A stretch of DNA of 64,000 bases from Acidobacteriota bacterium (GCA_016718135.1 JADKEF010000001.1:124001-188000); one strand, 5' to 3'; positions 39,725-48,780 are shown, numbered from the stretch's first letter. The notes: generated from the sequence alone by a model not told the origin. A program made the numbers and translations.

Positions 39725-42700
39725 ATGTTGGAGTGTCCGAACGTCTTCTACTATAGTCGGTGCGTCTCTTCAACTCAAGGTACTGGAGCGGACTATGGCA
39801 GCTTTACGTGGGCCGCAACGACTGCAAACACCAAGAACGCTGTCAATACGGGGCAAACCTTCGCAACCTTAGCTCCTGAAATGGCCGTTCTCGGCAGTGG
39901 TAACGAGATCGTTGACGGTGATACGTCGCCGACGCCGACGGACGGCACGGATTTTGGCAGTCTCGACGTGACGACGGGGTCACAGCAGAATGTCTTTTCG
40001 ATCGCAAACAGCGGCAATGCGGACCTCATCCTTATGGAGTCGATGCCGAACCGACAGCCGGAGGGTGGTAATAATTATGTAGTTCTTACAGGTGACACTG
40101 CCGACTTTACGGTAGCGATCCAACCGACGAGTCCGATCCCGTCGGGCAGCCCCAGCGAATTCGCGATCACATTCGACCCGACATCGGCTGGTGTCAAGAC
40201 TGTCACCGTTTCGATCGCTAACAACGATCCCAACGAGGATCCATACGATTTTATTATCCAGGGAACTGGAACCGTAGCGACGAGTACCCCGACGAACACT
40301 CCGACGAATACCCCAACCAACACGCCGACGAATACACCGACGGCTACTCCGACGAGCACGCCAACGGCTACTCCTACGAGTACGCCTTCGGGAACGCCAA
40401 GCAGTACCCCGACGGCGACACCAACCGCAGCACCGACCGCGACTCCAAACCCGACGCCTGGGGCACCTCAATCTCTCTATGGGATCCAAAACGGATTCGG
40501 AACTCAGGCAAATAACCGGATCTACCAGATCGACCCCACCAACGGGAACATATCGAATATCCAGACGATCACTATGCCGGGCCGGATGGTATTGAGAGCC
40601 TATTCGCTGGCCGCGAGGCCGGGGGATGGCGTGTTGTTTGCAGTTTTGGAAGTCGAGAATATTCCGAATATTGTGAACAGCCCCGAAGGCGTTCAGACGC
40701 GAAATCTGGTGACGATAGATCCCACGACCGGCGTCGCTACCAATATTGGCATTTTGACCGCCAATATCGCGGCCATTTCGTTCCGCGATGTTCCTATGCC
40801 GCCGCCGGGAAGTTCGGAAGACCCCGAGGGTGCTGTCATAACTCTCTACGGTGCCAGCGACTACAGCGGGCCGAGCACGACTCAGCGAACGCTGTTTATC
40901 ATTGATCAGACGACCGCTGCTCTGACGAGTCTCTTTCAACTCTCAAATGAGAACTGCGGAGTCGCGATAGCGTTTGCCCCGGATGATTTCCTCTACCGCA
41001 TTTCCGGCGGCAGTTGCTTCGACGCTCCTGAGGGTGGCGGCGTGTTCCAGAAGATCGATGTTGATACGCAACAGGTAGAGGTGCTGACAAACACTATCGG
41101 TCAAGAGGTTTTTGCACTTGGATACTCGACCGCGGCCGGCCAGATGTACATGAATGAGCTCGATGGTGATCTTTATACGATCAGCTTATTTGATGGCAGC
41201 AGGACGCTAGTCGGTCCGATCGATGGATCCGAGAGTCCAGAGGGAACAGGGCTGCCGAATCGAGGTTTGGCATTCACCGCACCGGTTGGAACCCCGACAC
41301 CGGCGTGTACGCCACCTGCGGGAAATGTCCTCTGGTACAGGGCCGAGGCAAATGCACTGGATTCCTCGGCTAGCAACAACCATGGCATCGAGGAAGGCGG
41401 CGTGGCGTATGCTGCGGGTAAGGTCGGGCAGGCCTTCAGTTTTGACGGGGTCGACGACCGAGTCGTGGTCCCGGTTCGCCCGGTTCAGGATGATTTTACG
41501 ATCGCCTTCTGGGTGAATACTTCGCAAATGTCGGGTGGCGAAACGAATTGGTATGACGGCCGTGGCCTTGTAGATGGCGAGGTCAGTGGTTTTGCGAACG
41601 ACTTTGGCGTGGCGCTTGGTGCGGGCAAGGTACTGTTCGGAGTTGGTAATCCGGATACAACTATCCGAAGCGGCGTGGTTGCGAATGGTACATGGCAGCA
41701 CGTTGCGGCTACCCGCAATCGAACCACCGGAGCCATTGAACTCTCCATCAATGGTGTTTCGGTGGCCACTGGTGTCGGTGGTACTCAGTCACTGACGGCT
41801 CCCGCAAGGCTTACTCTCGGTCGACTGCAGACCAATATTAGCCCTTTCAACGGGTTGATGGACGAAGTAGAGATTTTTGACCGGCAACTAACTCAACCGG
41901 AGATCCAATCGATCGTGAATGCAGGCAACGGTCTTTGCTCCACGCCGACACCGACGCCGACGCCGAGTTGTGGGACGGAAAGAGCCTACGGCATTTCAAA
42001 TGGATTTAATGCACCTGCCGACAACACTGTTTACTCGATCAACCTTGCAAACGGTGGGATCTCTGGTGTCCAGACAGTTACGCTTCCTGGCTTCACGGTG
42101 TATAGTTCACAGGCCATGACGGCAAGGCCGTCAGACGGAGTTTTGTTCGCGATCGTACAAACGGCCGCGAGTACATCGACAGCAAGGCGGCTCGTTACTA
42201 TCGATCCTGCCACCGGTGTTGCGACAGATATCGGATCACTCGGCATCAATATGGCGACGCTGGCATTTCGTGCGAACGGGGTGCTGTACGGTGTGACAGG
42301 AAATGGCGGAACGAATCCGGAGACGCTGTACACCATCAATACAACAAACGCGGCAATCACTCTCGTTACTCCGCTCGGTAACGGAGCGGATGGCGAGACT
42401 ATCGCGTTCCACCCGAATGGATTGCTTTATCATTCGTCCGGTAACGGAACCGCGTTGTTCGAGAGCGTCAACGTGGATACTTTCGTCGTGACACCGATAG
42501 GCTCGGCGAGCTCTGAGATGTTTGCAATGGGCTATTCACCAGCGAACAGTCAGCTATACGGATCGGATATCGGCAACCTGCTATTTACGATCAATATCGC
42601 AACGGGTGCAAGAACCACCGTTGGCACCATCCCGGCGGTTAGCGATAATCGCGGCCTAGCGATCTATACGCCACCGTGCTCGACGCCAACGCCGACGCCA

Positions 42701-44761
42701 CTCGCCGATCTAGCGATCGTTAAGACAGATAACGTGAGTGTGGTGACGACGCCGGGAACGACGACGTACACGTTGACGGTGACGAATGCGGGTCCTGCAC
42801 CGGCGGTGAATGCAATTGTGACGGACAACTTCCCTGCGGGAGTTATCGTTGACAACTGGACATGCCTGCCGCAGAACGAGGCATTGTGTACGCTGGACGG
42901 AGCGGGGAATATCAACGAAGCGGTGTACATACCGGTCGGAGGTATCCTGACGTATACGGCCAACGTGAGCATTGCAGCGGGTCAGACAGGAACCCTGGTC
43001 AACACAGCGACGGTGACGGCACCGCCGACAGTGATCGATCCGAATCTCGCAAACAATACATCGACCGATACAGACACCTATGGAATGTCGATCTCGGGCA
43101 ATGTACAGCAGTACGTACAGGGCGGGCCGAATACAAACCTTGCGGGAGTGCTGATCACGGCACAACCGGGCGGAGCAACGGCGACGACCAATGCGTCGGG
43201 CAACTTCACGATCGCGGGAGTACCGGGAACGACATACACGCTGACACCGACGATGGCCGGCAAGGTCTTTGACCCTGTAAGCCGCGTGGTGACATCGACA
43301 GCGAACGTCACGGGCGTTAACTTCATCGCCTACAACTCGCCTGGCGGCATACCGCGAAACATCTTCGTGGTGAACAGCCATGCGACCCCGGGCAATCCTG
43401 TAACGGTACCGATCAGAATGACGTCTCAGGGAACTGAGAAGGTAATGACATTCTCGATCGACTATCCGCTCGAGAAGCTGTTCTCACCAGTGGTGACATG
43501 CGGAGCGAGTACACCGGGCTGTGCAGTAGCCTCGGTAAACGTAACACCTGGCAAACTGGGCATCACGATCACAGCGGCGGGAGCCGGAGTGGCGGCGGGC
43601 CTCAGAGAGATCGCCAATGTGACGTTCCAGACGAACATCGGATTTGCACCGCCAAATGCGGCTCTGACGTTCAGCACAACTCCGACGGCACAGAGCGTCA
43701 GGGATGCTGCTAACAACGAACTGCAGAAGACATTCACGAATGGCTTCGTAGTGTTCGTTGACGGCGTCGAGAGCGACGTAGCCGGCCGCAATACGGGTAA
43801 CGGTACAGTGGCCTCGACCGACGTGGTACAGGTCAGACGCTTTGTCGCAAATCTGGATCAGGTCGATCCTGCATTCAACGAGTTCCAGAGAGCAGACGCG
43901 GCACCGCTGGGAACACGCGGTGACGGAGCCCTGTTGCCGGGAGACGTTGTACAGGCGAGACGCTACGCAGCCAGCCTGGACGGAGCACAGGCAGCGGCCG
44001 GACCGGCCGGGCCACCGCTTCCAGCACTTGGCACGGGTGCTGAGCCGGTCGAGGAGCGTCCGGATGTGGTTACGGATCGCGAATTCCGCTTAACGACGGA
44101 GAGAGCAGATCGGGGACAGAACATAGGACTCGGTGTCGAATACTCACCGAAGGGTGACGAAGCGGCAGTGAGCTTTACGATCGAGTACAACGCGGCACGC
44201 CTGACCAATCCGAAGATCAACCTCGGAGAGGGCATGCCTGAGGGAACGGTCCTGACGCTCAATGAGAACGATGCAGCCAATGGCCGTATCGGTATCCTGA
44301 TCGACTCGACGACGCCACTCGGCATAGGCTCGAACATCAAACGCCTGATCACGATCACGTTCGATGTCGCAGCAGGTGCAGCGGGCGGCGAGACGAGAGT
44401 GAGACTGACCGATTCGCTCGCACCGAAGGGTGTGTCGGATACGATGGGCAACACACTCGAAGCGAAGTACACTGACGGTGCAGTGCTGATCTCGGGGCCG
44501 GAGGCAACAGGTACGGAACTCTCAGGCAGAGTGACGACCGCCGACGGCCGCGGAGTGCGCGGAGCACAGGTGACGATACTCGACGCAACGGGACGAGCAC
44601 GAACGGTGACCACGGGAACCTTCGGCTACTACCGCTTCGACGACGTGGCACCGGGCGAGACGTACACGGTCGGCGTCAACAGCCGCCGGGCACAGTTCAC
44701 TACACGAACGGTGACCACCGACTCAAACCTCGCGGAGGTCGACTTCATCGCCCGGGACTAA
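39725..44761 (+). CDS. Third giant surface protein, main part: propellers, LamG, DUF11, cohesin/dockerin-like cassette
   Basis: 1678 residues continuing the ORF at 39182; its own start is not native. Order: end of the lamin-tail domain (1-60), a choice-of-anchor/HYDIN-like domain (about 80-185), a TNTPT linker (187-245) and a propeller-like region (255-525). LamG (530-740), a second similar propeller (750-985) and a DUF11 domain (990-1115, LADLAIVKTDNVSVV) follow. Then come a regulatory-like domain (about 1118-1200), cohesin-like domain 1 (1205-1345), dockerin-like repeats (GNGTVASTDVVQVRRFVANLD and GDGALLPGDVVQARRYAASLD), cohesin-like domain 2 (1450-1590) and a terminal regulatory-like domain ending VDFIARD. 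It is the most complete example of the shared cassette. Confidence 0.86.
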   Translation: MLECPNVFYYSRCVSSTQGTGADYGSFTWAATTANTKNAVNTGQTFATLAPEMAVLGSGNEIVDGDTSPTPTDGTDFGSLDVTTGSQQNVFSIANSGNADLILMESMPNRQPEGGNNYVVLTGDTADFTVAIQPTSPIPSGSPSEFAITFDPTSAGVKTVTVSIANNDPNEDPYDFIIQGTGTVATSTPTNTPTNTPTNTPTNTPTATPTSTPTATPTSTPSGTPSSTPTATPTAAPTATPNPTPGAPQSLYGIQNGFGTQANNRIYQIDPTNGNISNIQTITMPGRMVLRAYSLAARPGDGVLFAVLEVENIPNIVNSPEGVQTRNLVTIDPTTGVATNIGILTANIAAISFRDVPMPPPGSSEDPEGAVITLYGASDYSGPSTTQRTLFIIDQTTAALTSLFQLSNENCGVAIAFAPDDFLYRISGGSCFDAPEGGGVFQKIDVDTQQVEVLTNTIGQEVFALGYSTAAGQMYMNELDGDLYTISLFDGSRTLVGPIDGSESPEGTGLPNRGLAFTAPVGTPTPACTPPAGNVLWYRAEANALDSSASNNHGIEEGGVAYAAGKVGQAFSFDGVDDRVVVPVRPVQDDFTIAFWVNTSQMSGGETNWYDGRGLVDGEVSGFANDFGVALGAGKVLFGVGNPDTTIRSGVVANGTWQHVAATRNRTTGAIELSINGVSVATGVGGTQSLTAPARLTLGRLQTNISPFNGLMDEVEIFDRQLTQPEIQSIVNAGNGLCSTPTPTPTPSCGTERAYGISNGFNAPADNTVYSINLANGGISGVQTVTLPGFTVYSSQAMTARPSDGVLFAIVQTAASTSTARRLVTIDPATGVATDIGSLGINMATLAFRANGVLYGVTGNGGTNPETLYTINTTNAAITLVTPLGNGADGETIAFHPNGLLYHSSGNGTALFESVNVDTFVVTPIGSASSEMFAMGYSPANSQLYGSDIGNLLFTINIATGARTTVGTIPAVSDNRGLAIYTPPCSTPTPTPLADLAIVKTDNVSVVTTPGTTTYTLTVTNAGPAPAVNAIVTDNFPAGVIVDNWTCLPQNEALCTLDGAGNINEAVYIPVGGILTYTANVSIAAGQTGTLVNTATVTAPPTVIDPNLANNTSTDTDTYGMSISGNVQQYVQGGPNTNLAGVLITAQPGGATATTNASGNFTIAGVPGTTYTLTPTMAGKVFDPVSRVVTSTANVTGVNFIAYNSPGGIPRNIFVVNSHATPGNPVTVPIRMTSQGTEKVMTFSIDYPLEKLFSPVVTCGASTPGCAVASVNVTPGKLGITITAAGAGVAAGLREIANVTFQTNIGFAPPNAALTFSTTPTAQSVRDAANNELQKTFTNGFVVFVDGVESDVAGRNTGNGTVASTDVVQVRRFVANLDQVDPAFNEFQRADAAPLGTRGDGALLPGDVVQARRYAASLDGAQAAAGPAGPPLPALGTGAEPVEERPDVVTDREFRLTTERADRGQNIGLGVEYSPKGDEAAVSFTIEYNAARLTNPKINLGEGMPEGTVLTLNENDAANGRIGILIDSTTPLGIGSNIKRLITITFDVAAGAAGGETRVRLTDSLAPKGVSDTMGNTLEAKYTDGAVLISGPEATGTELSGRVTTADGRGVRGAQVTILDATGRARTVTTGTFGYYRFDDVAPGETYTVGVNSRRAQFTTRTVTTDSNLAEVDFIARD
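40283..40458 (+). repeat. Coding Thr-Pro linker repeat
   Basis: Encodes repeated TNTPT and TATPTSTP units in the third giant surface protein. Synonymous positions vary between units. Confidence 0.85.
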
Positions 44762-44803
44762 CCTCCAAAGGCGACGAACGAACTTCCGTTCAACCCCAAA
44801 CCA

Positions 44804-44833
44804 AAAGGCGGCCCCCAAAAGGCCGCCTTTTTT
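44804..44833 (+). terminator. Rho-independent terminator
   Basis: Perfect 10-bp stem AAAGGCGGCC / GGCCGCCTTT with loop CCCAAAA, then a T-run. It ends the third giant surface gene. Confidence 0.9.
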
Positions 44834-44916
44834 GTTCTCGATCTAATCGTGTAAAATCGAGTAAAACGCGTTGACCAAACTGCGGTTTGAACGCAGAATC
44901 GTCGGTGGGAGAGTTT

Positions 44917-45819
44917 ATGGGAAGAATAGTGTTTTTAGTGTTGTTTTCGCTGTGTATTGCTGCCGTTGCTTCGGCACAGATCAAGCTGGATGCCGAGCAA
45001 TATCGCATTTATGACGGAAAAGGGAACCCGGCGACGCTTGCGGATATCCTGAAGGCAGCAGGCAATAGTGACGCTGTTTTCCTCGGTGAGAATCATGACG
45101 ATGCGGTGGGGCACGCATTTCAGGCGGAGATTTTCAAACAGATCGTCGAACGCGAAATGGCGAATCGAAAGATCGGGCTGACGCTCGAGATGTTTGAGCG
45201 TGACGTGCAAGTTATTATCGACGAATACCTTAATGGGTTGATAACTGAGAATCACTTCCTCCTCAGTTCGCGGCCATGGGGCAATTATAAATGGGACTAT
45301 CGCCCGCTCGTCGAGCTCGCAAAGGAGAAAAAGCTCCCCGTCATCGCAGCAAACGCCCCCCGACGATATATCAACATGGTGTCGCGAAACGGCCGAGATG
45401 CTCTTAATGGCCTTTCCAAGGATGCCCGCAAATCGTTGCCGCCCTTGCCCTACGCAGAACCCTCGGCCGTGTACGCGGCGAAATTCAAGGCTCTAATGGG
45501 GCCTAGCCCCGAGGCTCAAATGGGCATTGACAAGATCCTCGCGTCGCAATCGCTGTGGGACGCGTCGATGGCACACGCGGTGGCGAAGTTCTTGGAGAAA
45601 AATAAGAAAGGATTGGCCGTTCACCTTAACGGAGCTTTTCACACGGAGAGCCGACTCGGAACAGTCGAACATTTATTGAAGTATAGACCGAAAACGCGGG
45701 TCACTGTCGTGACGGTCCGTTATGAGAATGACTTCAAGCTGTTTGATAAGACGAAACACACCGATATTGGCGATTTTGTCGTGTTGACTGACGGCAAACA
45801 GCCACGGAGTAAGCGGTAG
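44917..45819 (+). CDS. ChaN-family (haem-regulated) lipoprotein-like protein
   Basis: About 300 residues from ATG 44917 (GGGAG upstream), with a signal peptide (IVFLVLFSLCIAAVASAQ). The ChaN/Tiki-type core is clear: VFLGENHDDAVGHAFQAEIF, LTLEMFERD, WGNYKWDYRPLVELAKEK, IAANAPRRYINMVSRNG and a late HLNGAFHTES. In Campylobacter, ChaN binds haem and is linked to iron uptake. The wider fold is a metal-dependent hydrolase-like one with conserved Glu and His, visible here in GENH. No lipobox is obvious, so it may be periplasmic rather than lipid-anchored. Single gene between two terminators. Confidence 0.85.
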   Translation: MGRIVFLVLFSLCIAAVASAQIKLDAEQYRIYDGKGNPATLADILKAAGNSDAVFLGENHDDAVGHAFQAEIFKQIVEREMANRKIGLTLEMFERDVQVIIDEYLNGLITENHFLLSSRPWGNYKWDYRPLVELAKEKKLPVIAANAPRRYINMVSRNGRDALNGLSKDARKSLPPLPYAEPSAVYAAKFKALMGPSPEAQMGIDKILASQSLWDASMAHAVAKFLEKNKKGLAVHLNGAFHTESRLGTVEHLLKYRPKTRVTVVTVRYENDFKLFDKTKHTDIGDFVVLTDGKQPRSKR

Positions 45820-45822
45820 TAA

Positions 45823-45849
45823 AAAGGGAGGCCGAAGAAGCCTCCCTTT
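45823..45849. terminator. Bidirectional rho-independent terminator
   Basis: Perfect 10-bp stem AAAGGGAGGC / GCCTCCCTTT with a 7-base loop between convergent genes. T-runs are present in both directions. Confidence 0.88.
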
Positions 45850-45857
45850 CTTTAGGA

Positions 45858-46274
45858 CTATTTCTTTTCTTTTGCCGCTGAGAAGGGAACCGAGCCGAAA
45901 CCTGCGTTCGCGAACGAGCCACTGAGTTTCGTGCCGTCCGTGACCGCCCCTTCCATCTTGAAATCAACCATTTGACCCTGAACATCAGCTTTGAGCAGTG
46001 CGGTAAAGGTCTTGCCTGTGATCTTACCAGCCTCGATGGTGCCGTTTCCGATCGCCGAGGTTGTTGTTCCGGTAAAGGTATCGCCCGTCTGTTTGATCTC
46101 GACAAGGATATCAACGACCTGCCCGCCCGCGTCAGCCTGTAAATTCCATTTGCCCGAAATGTCGGCTGCGGCCGGCGTCGGAGCAGGTGAAGGCGAAGGA
46201 GCGGGCTTCTGAGCAAACGCTCCGAGCGTGAATACACAAAGTACAAGTAAAGTGCTGTAGAGTAGATTTTTCAT
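45858..46274 (-). CDS. Small secreted lipocalin-like hypothetical protein
   Basis: About 138 residues from the ATG at 46274, with a signal peptide MKNLLYSTLLVLCVFTLGAFAQ. A short Pro/Ala/Ser linker (KPAPSPSPAPTPAA) precedes a small beta-rich domain beginning ISGKWNLQAD, with repeated strand patterns (GDTFTGTTTSAIGNGTIEAGKI...TKLSGSF). This type is frequently seen as secreted proteins of unknown function in Acidobacteriota. The ligand, if any, is unknown. It converges on the ChaN-like gene through a shared terminator. Confidence 0.7.
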   Translation of the reverse strand: MKNLLYSTLLVLCVFTLGAFAQKPAPSPSPAPTPAAADISGKWNLQADAGGQVVDILVEIKQTGDTFTGTTTSAIGNGTIEAGKITGKTFTALLKADVQGQMVDFKMEGAVTDGTKLSGSFANAGFGSVPFSAAKEKK

Positions 46275-46317
46275 AGTAGTAATTCCTGACAATATTACGC
46301 AATTAGAGGTCGGTTGT

Positions 46318-46806
46318 TCAACTATTTTCGTACCATGCTGTTTGATTCCAGGCCTTCCGTTGGAAAACTGCGTCGGTCCAAAATCCTTTCACCAATTCGA
46401 TCTCAGCCTTTGAATGCTTTGGAAGGAGAACTGTCACAACGTCATAACGATGCTCAATGTCGCGAATGTTAAATACTCGTCGATAGACTCGAGCGGTGCG
46501 GGCGATCTGACGCTGCTTGCGTAGATCCACAGCGGCGATTACAGGTACAAACTCGTCCGACCGACGTGTCTTGACCTCGACAAAGCAAAGCGTATCGACG
46601 TCGAGAGCGACGATGTCGATCTCGCCTGTTACAGAAACGCCCTTACTGTTGCGGCCAACCGGGACTTTAAAATTAGCTACAACGATTCGATAGCCTTTTG
46701 CGATCAAGAATTCAACAGCCAAATTCTCGCCCTGTTGGCCAAGAGAACTTGTGCTGGATACACGCGTACCGTTATTCTGTTCGATGATCGATAAGATTTC
46801 CGACAT
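46318..46806 (-). CDS. yraN: YraN/UPF0102-family endonuclease-like protein
   Basis: 162 residues. The family pattern is present: LGQQGENLAVEFLIAKGYRI at the N-terminus, then GEIDIVALDVDTLCFVEVKTR, a PD-(D/E)XK-like nuclease core with catalytic Glu/Asp/Glu-Val-Lys. The biological role of UPF0102 proteins is not settled; a DNA-processing role is suspected from the fold. The first ~20 residues are extra relative to the conserved core, so a later start is possible. Its annotated start codon is only 9 bases from the start of the divergent sugar dehydrogenase. Confidence 0.88.
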   Translation of the reverse strand: MSEILSIIEQNNGTRVSSTSSLGQQGENLAVEFLIAKGYRIVVANFKVPVGRNSKGVSVTGEIDIVALDVDTLCFVEVKTRRSDEFVPVIAAVDLRKQRQIARTARVYRRVFNIRDIEHRYDVVTVLLPKHSKAEIELVKGFWTDAVFQRKAWNQTAWYENS

Positions 46807-46815
46807 CTCATTCTT

Positions 46816-47610
46816 ATGTTTATGAAACGCAATTGTATCAAATCTGCCATCGCCGTCGCACTGTTTTCAAGCGCAGCAATGGCTCAGACCGCAACGCCCA
46901 CCGCTACGCCGTTCGTCGCTCCGCCCCTGCCTGAGATCGTTCAAACAGCATCGCCAACCGTTTTTTCTTACGACCCGGCGAAACTTGCATCGCCGTTTCA
47001 TACTGAAAGTGCACGGCGTAGTTCCCGCGTCGTACCGCAGCCTGCGAATGCGAGGCTAACCGTTCCAAAAGGATTCAAGGTCAACGTTTATGCCGAGGGT
47101 GATTTTCGCTATCCACGCTGGATGGCGCTGGCTCCGAATGGTGATATTTTCGTTGCGGATTCCCGAGCAAATTCGATCATCGTTTTGCGGGATACGAATA
47201 AGGACGGCAAGGCAGATCAGCGTTGGGTTTGGTCGAGCAAATTGGCGCAGCCATTTGGCATGGCGTTTCACAAAGATTGGTTTTATGTCGCCAACACAGA
47301 TTCGGTTGTTCGGTTCAGTTACAAGAAGGGGCAGACCGAGGCGGTCGGAGATCCCGAACGTGTCGTTGAACTCACGCCCGGCGGCTATAACCAGCACTGG
47401 ACGCGGAATGTATTGTTCTCGAAAGACGGCAAGCAAATGTTCGTCTCCATCGGTTCGGCGAGCAATGTAGATGTCGAAGCCGATCCTCGCCGTGCGGCGA
47501 TCTCGGTTTACGATCCGGACGGCAAGAATCATCGCATCTATGCGGGCGGACTTCGCAACCCGATCGGACTAGCGTGGAACCTAAAACAGGCGAGCTTTGG
47601 ACAGCCGTGA
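46816..47610 (+). CDS. Sorbosone/PQQ-type sugar dehydrogenase, N-terminal part (frame-interrupted)
   Basis: 264 residues, with a signal peptide (KSAIAVALFSSAAMAQ) and a short Thr-Pro stretch. The first blades of a soluble glucose/sorbosone dehydrogenase-like propeller follow: PRWMALAPNGDIFVADSRAN, FGMAFHKDWFYVANTD and the calcium/PQQ-region-like motif GGLRNPIGLAWN. After LAWN the frame is wrong (LKQASFGQP, stop). The sequence continues in the overlapping ORF at 47574. Together the two give a full-length protein of about 428 residues. Periplasmic oxidation of aldoses is the family activity; the substrate here is unknown. Confidence 0.82.
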   Translation: MFMKRNCIKSAIAVALFSSAAMAQTATPTATPFVAPPLPEIVQTASPTVFSYDPAKLASPFHTESARRSSRVVPQPANARLTVPKGFKVNVYAEGDFRYPRWMALAPNGDIFVADSRANSIIVLRDTNKDGKADQRWVWSSKLAQPFGMAFHKDWFYVANTDSVVRFSYKKGQTEAVGDPERVVELTPGGYNQHWTRNVLFSKDGKQMFVSIGSASNVDVEADPRRAAISVYDPDGKNHRIYAGGLRNPIGLAWNLKQASFGQP

Positions 47611-48101
47611 ACGAACGCGACGGACTCGGCGACGATCTGGTTCCAGACTATGCGACGAGTGTAAAAGATGGCGGTTGGTATGGCTGGCCGTATTCATATA
47701 TCGGCAAGAATCGCGACCCTCGAAGGAAGGAAGAAACCGAACTCGTTGATAAAACGATTGTGCCCGACGTGCTCTTTACATCGCACGTCGCGGCTCTAGG
47801 TATCCAGTTTTATACCGGCAAAATGTTTCCAAAAGAGTATCAAGGCGATGCATTCGTAGCGTTTCATGGTTCATGGAACCGCTCAAAGCTTTCGGGCTAC
47901 ACCGTCGTTCGCATTCCATTTGACGCGAAAGGGAAACTGGAAGGAAACCGCTATGAAAACTTCGTTTCGGGTTGGCTGCCGGATGAGAATTCGAATGAGG
48001 TGTGGGGGAGGCCTGTTGGGTTGCTGGTAAACTCCGACGGCTCGCTGCTGATCGCGGACGACGGTGCACGGAAGATCTGGCGGGTGAGCTACGGGAAATA
48101 G
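47574..48101 (+). CDS. Sorbosone/PQQ-type sugar dehydrogenase, C-terminal part
   Basis: 175 residues continuing the preceding ORF. It opens with EPKTGELWTAVNERDGLGDD, the normal continuation of RNPIGLAWN. One extra C at the CCTAAA stretch (AACCCTAAA) would join both parts without loss. The remaining propeller blades are present (SHVAALGIQFYTGKMFP, VAFHGSWNRSKLSGYTVV, GRPVGLLVNSDGSLLIADDG), ending at 48101, one base from the convergent lipoprotein gene. The GTG given as its start is inside the gene and not a native initiation site. Confidence 0.82.
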   Translation: MEPKTGELWTAVNERDGLGDDLVPDYATSVKDGGWYGWPYSYIGKNRDPRRKEETELVDKTIVPDVLFTSHVAALGIQFYTGKMFPKEYQGDAFVAFHGSWNRSKLSGYTVVRIPFDAKGKLEGNRYENFVSGWLPDENSNEVWGRPVGLLVNSDGSLLIADDGARKIWRVSYGK

Positions 48102-48102
48102 C

Positions 48103-48780
48103 TTACTTTGGAAAAGCGAGTGAGTTTAGGGTAGCGTGGACTAAATCTTCTCTGCCCGGAAGGAAAACAAACACCAGTGTTAGATCATTGTGCGTCCTGA
48201 CGTAGAATGCAATATCACTAATAGAAATTGCGTGGGTCGGAGCGTGAACGTAGCTAATCGTCCTGTTATCCCATCCCGCAAAAGATTTCCGAGATAGATT
48301 TGCCTTATCAAAACTCTCCTTGGCGATGGCTAGGCCGTTCTTCTCAACTCGTTCAAGGATTGTTTCGGTTTTTTCATTAGATAGGTAAAGGCGGAGTTGA
48401 TCGCTCACCACTCCAACATTCCATCCCTTCTCACCGGCGTGCACCGCGCAATTTCTGAAATCAACGACGGTATCCAAAACGGCTGATGTTTCTCGTTCGA
48501 AATCGGGGATCGCGGGTTTGTTTACCTCATTCAAGTCATCCCAGCTTAGAAACAGACTTTTTTTGTAGATTTGTTTTGTCCAACTTTCGGGGATATCAAA
48601 AGTAAGGCCAATGGGCATTACGGTGATGGTTCGACCATTCAGTTGCGAATACGGACTTTGCTTCTCAGCGGAATGAGTCAGGGACCAATGCCGAGGCGAT
48701 TGAGAGTTTTGGACCCCGCAACCGGAACTAGCAATTAACAAAGCAAAAAGCACGAAAAAAAATGGCCTTGGGAAAATCAT
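48103..48780 (-). CDS. Hypothetical lipoprotein
   Basis: 225 residues. The N-terminal signal peptide ends in a lipobox (IASSGC, Cys about 21), so it is probably lipid-anchored in the envelope. The mature part is mixed alpha/beta (residues 50-220) with no family I recognise. A motif AKESFDKANLSRKSFAGWDN precedes a beta-rich C-terminus (VRTHNDLTLVFVFLPG). Its stop codon lies one base from the stop of the convergent sugar dehydrogenase. A stand-alone gene, followed on the other side by the mutase gene in the same orientation. Confidence 0.7.
   Translation of the reverse strand: MIFPRPFFFVLFALLIASSGCGVQNSQSPRHWSLTHSAEKQSPYSQLNGRTITVMPIGLTFDIPESWTKQIYKKSLFLSWDDLNEVNKPAIPDFERETSAVLDTVVDFRNCAVHAGEKGWNVGVVSDQLRLYLSNEKTETILERVEKNGLAIAKESFDKANLSRKSFAGWDNRTISYVHAPTHAISISDIAFYVRTHNDLTLVFVFLPGREDLVHATLNSLAFPK

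Noticed and set aside
39980..40939. 319-codon minus-strand ORF
   Set aside because: Antisense of the Thr-Pro linker and propeller region; Arg-rich translation typical of shadows.
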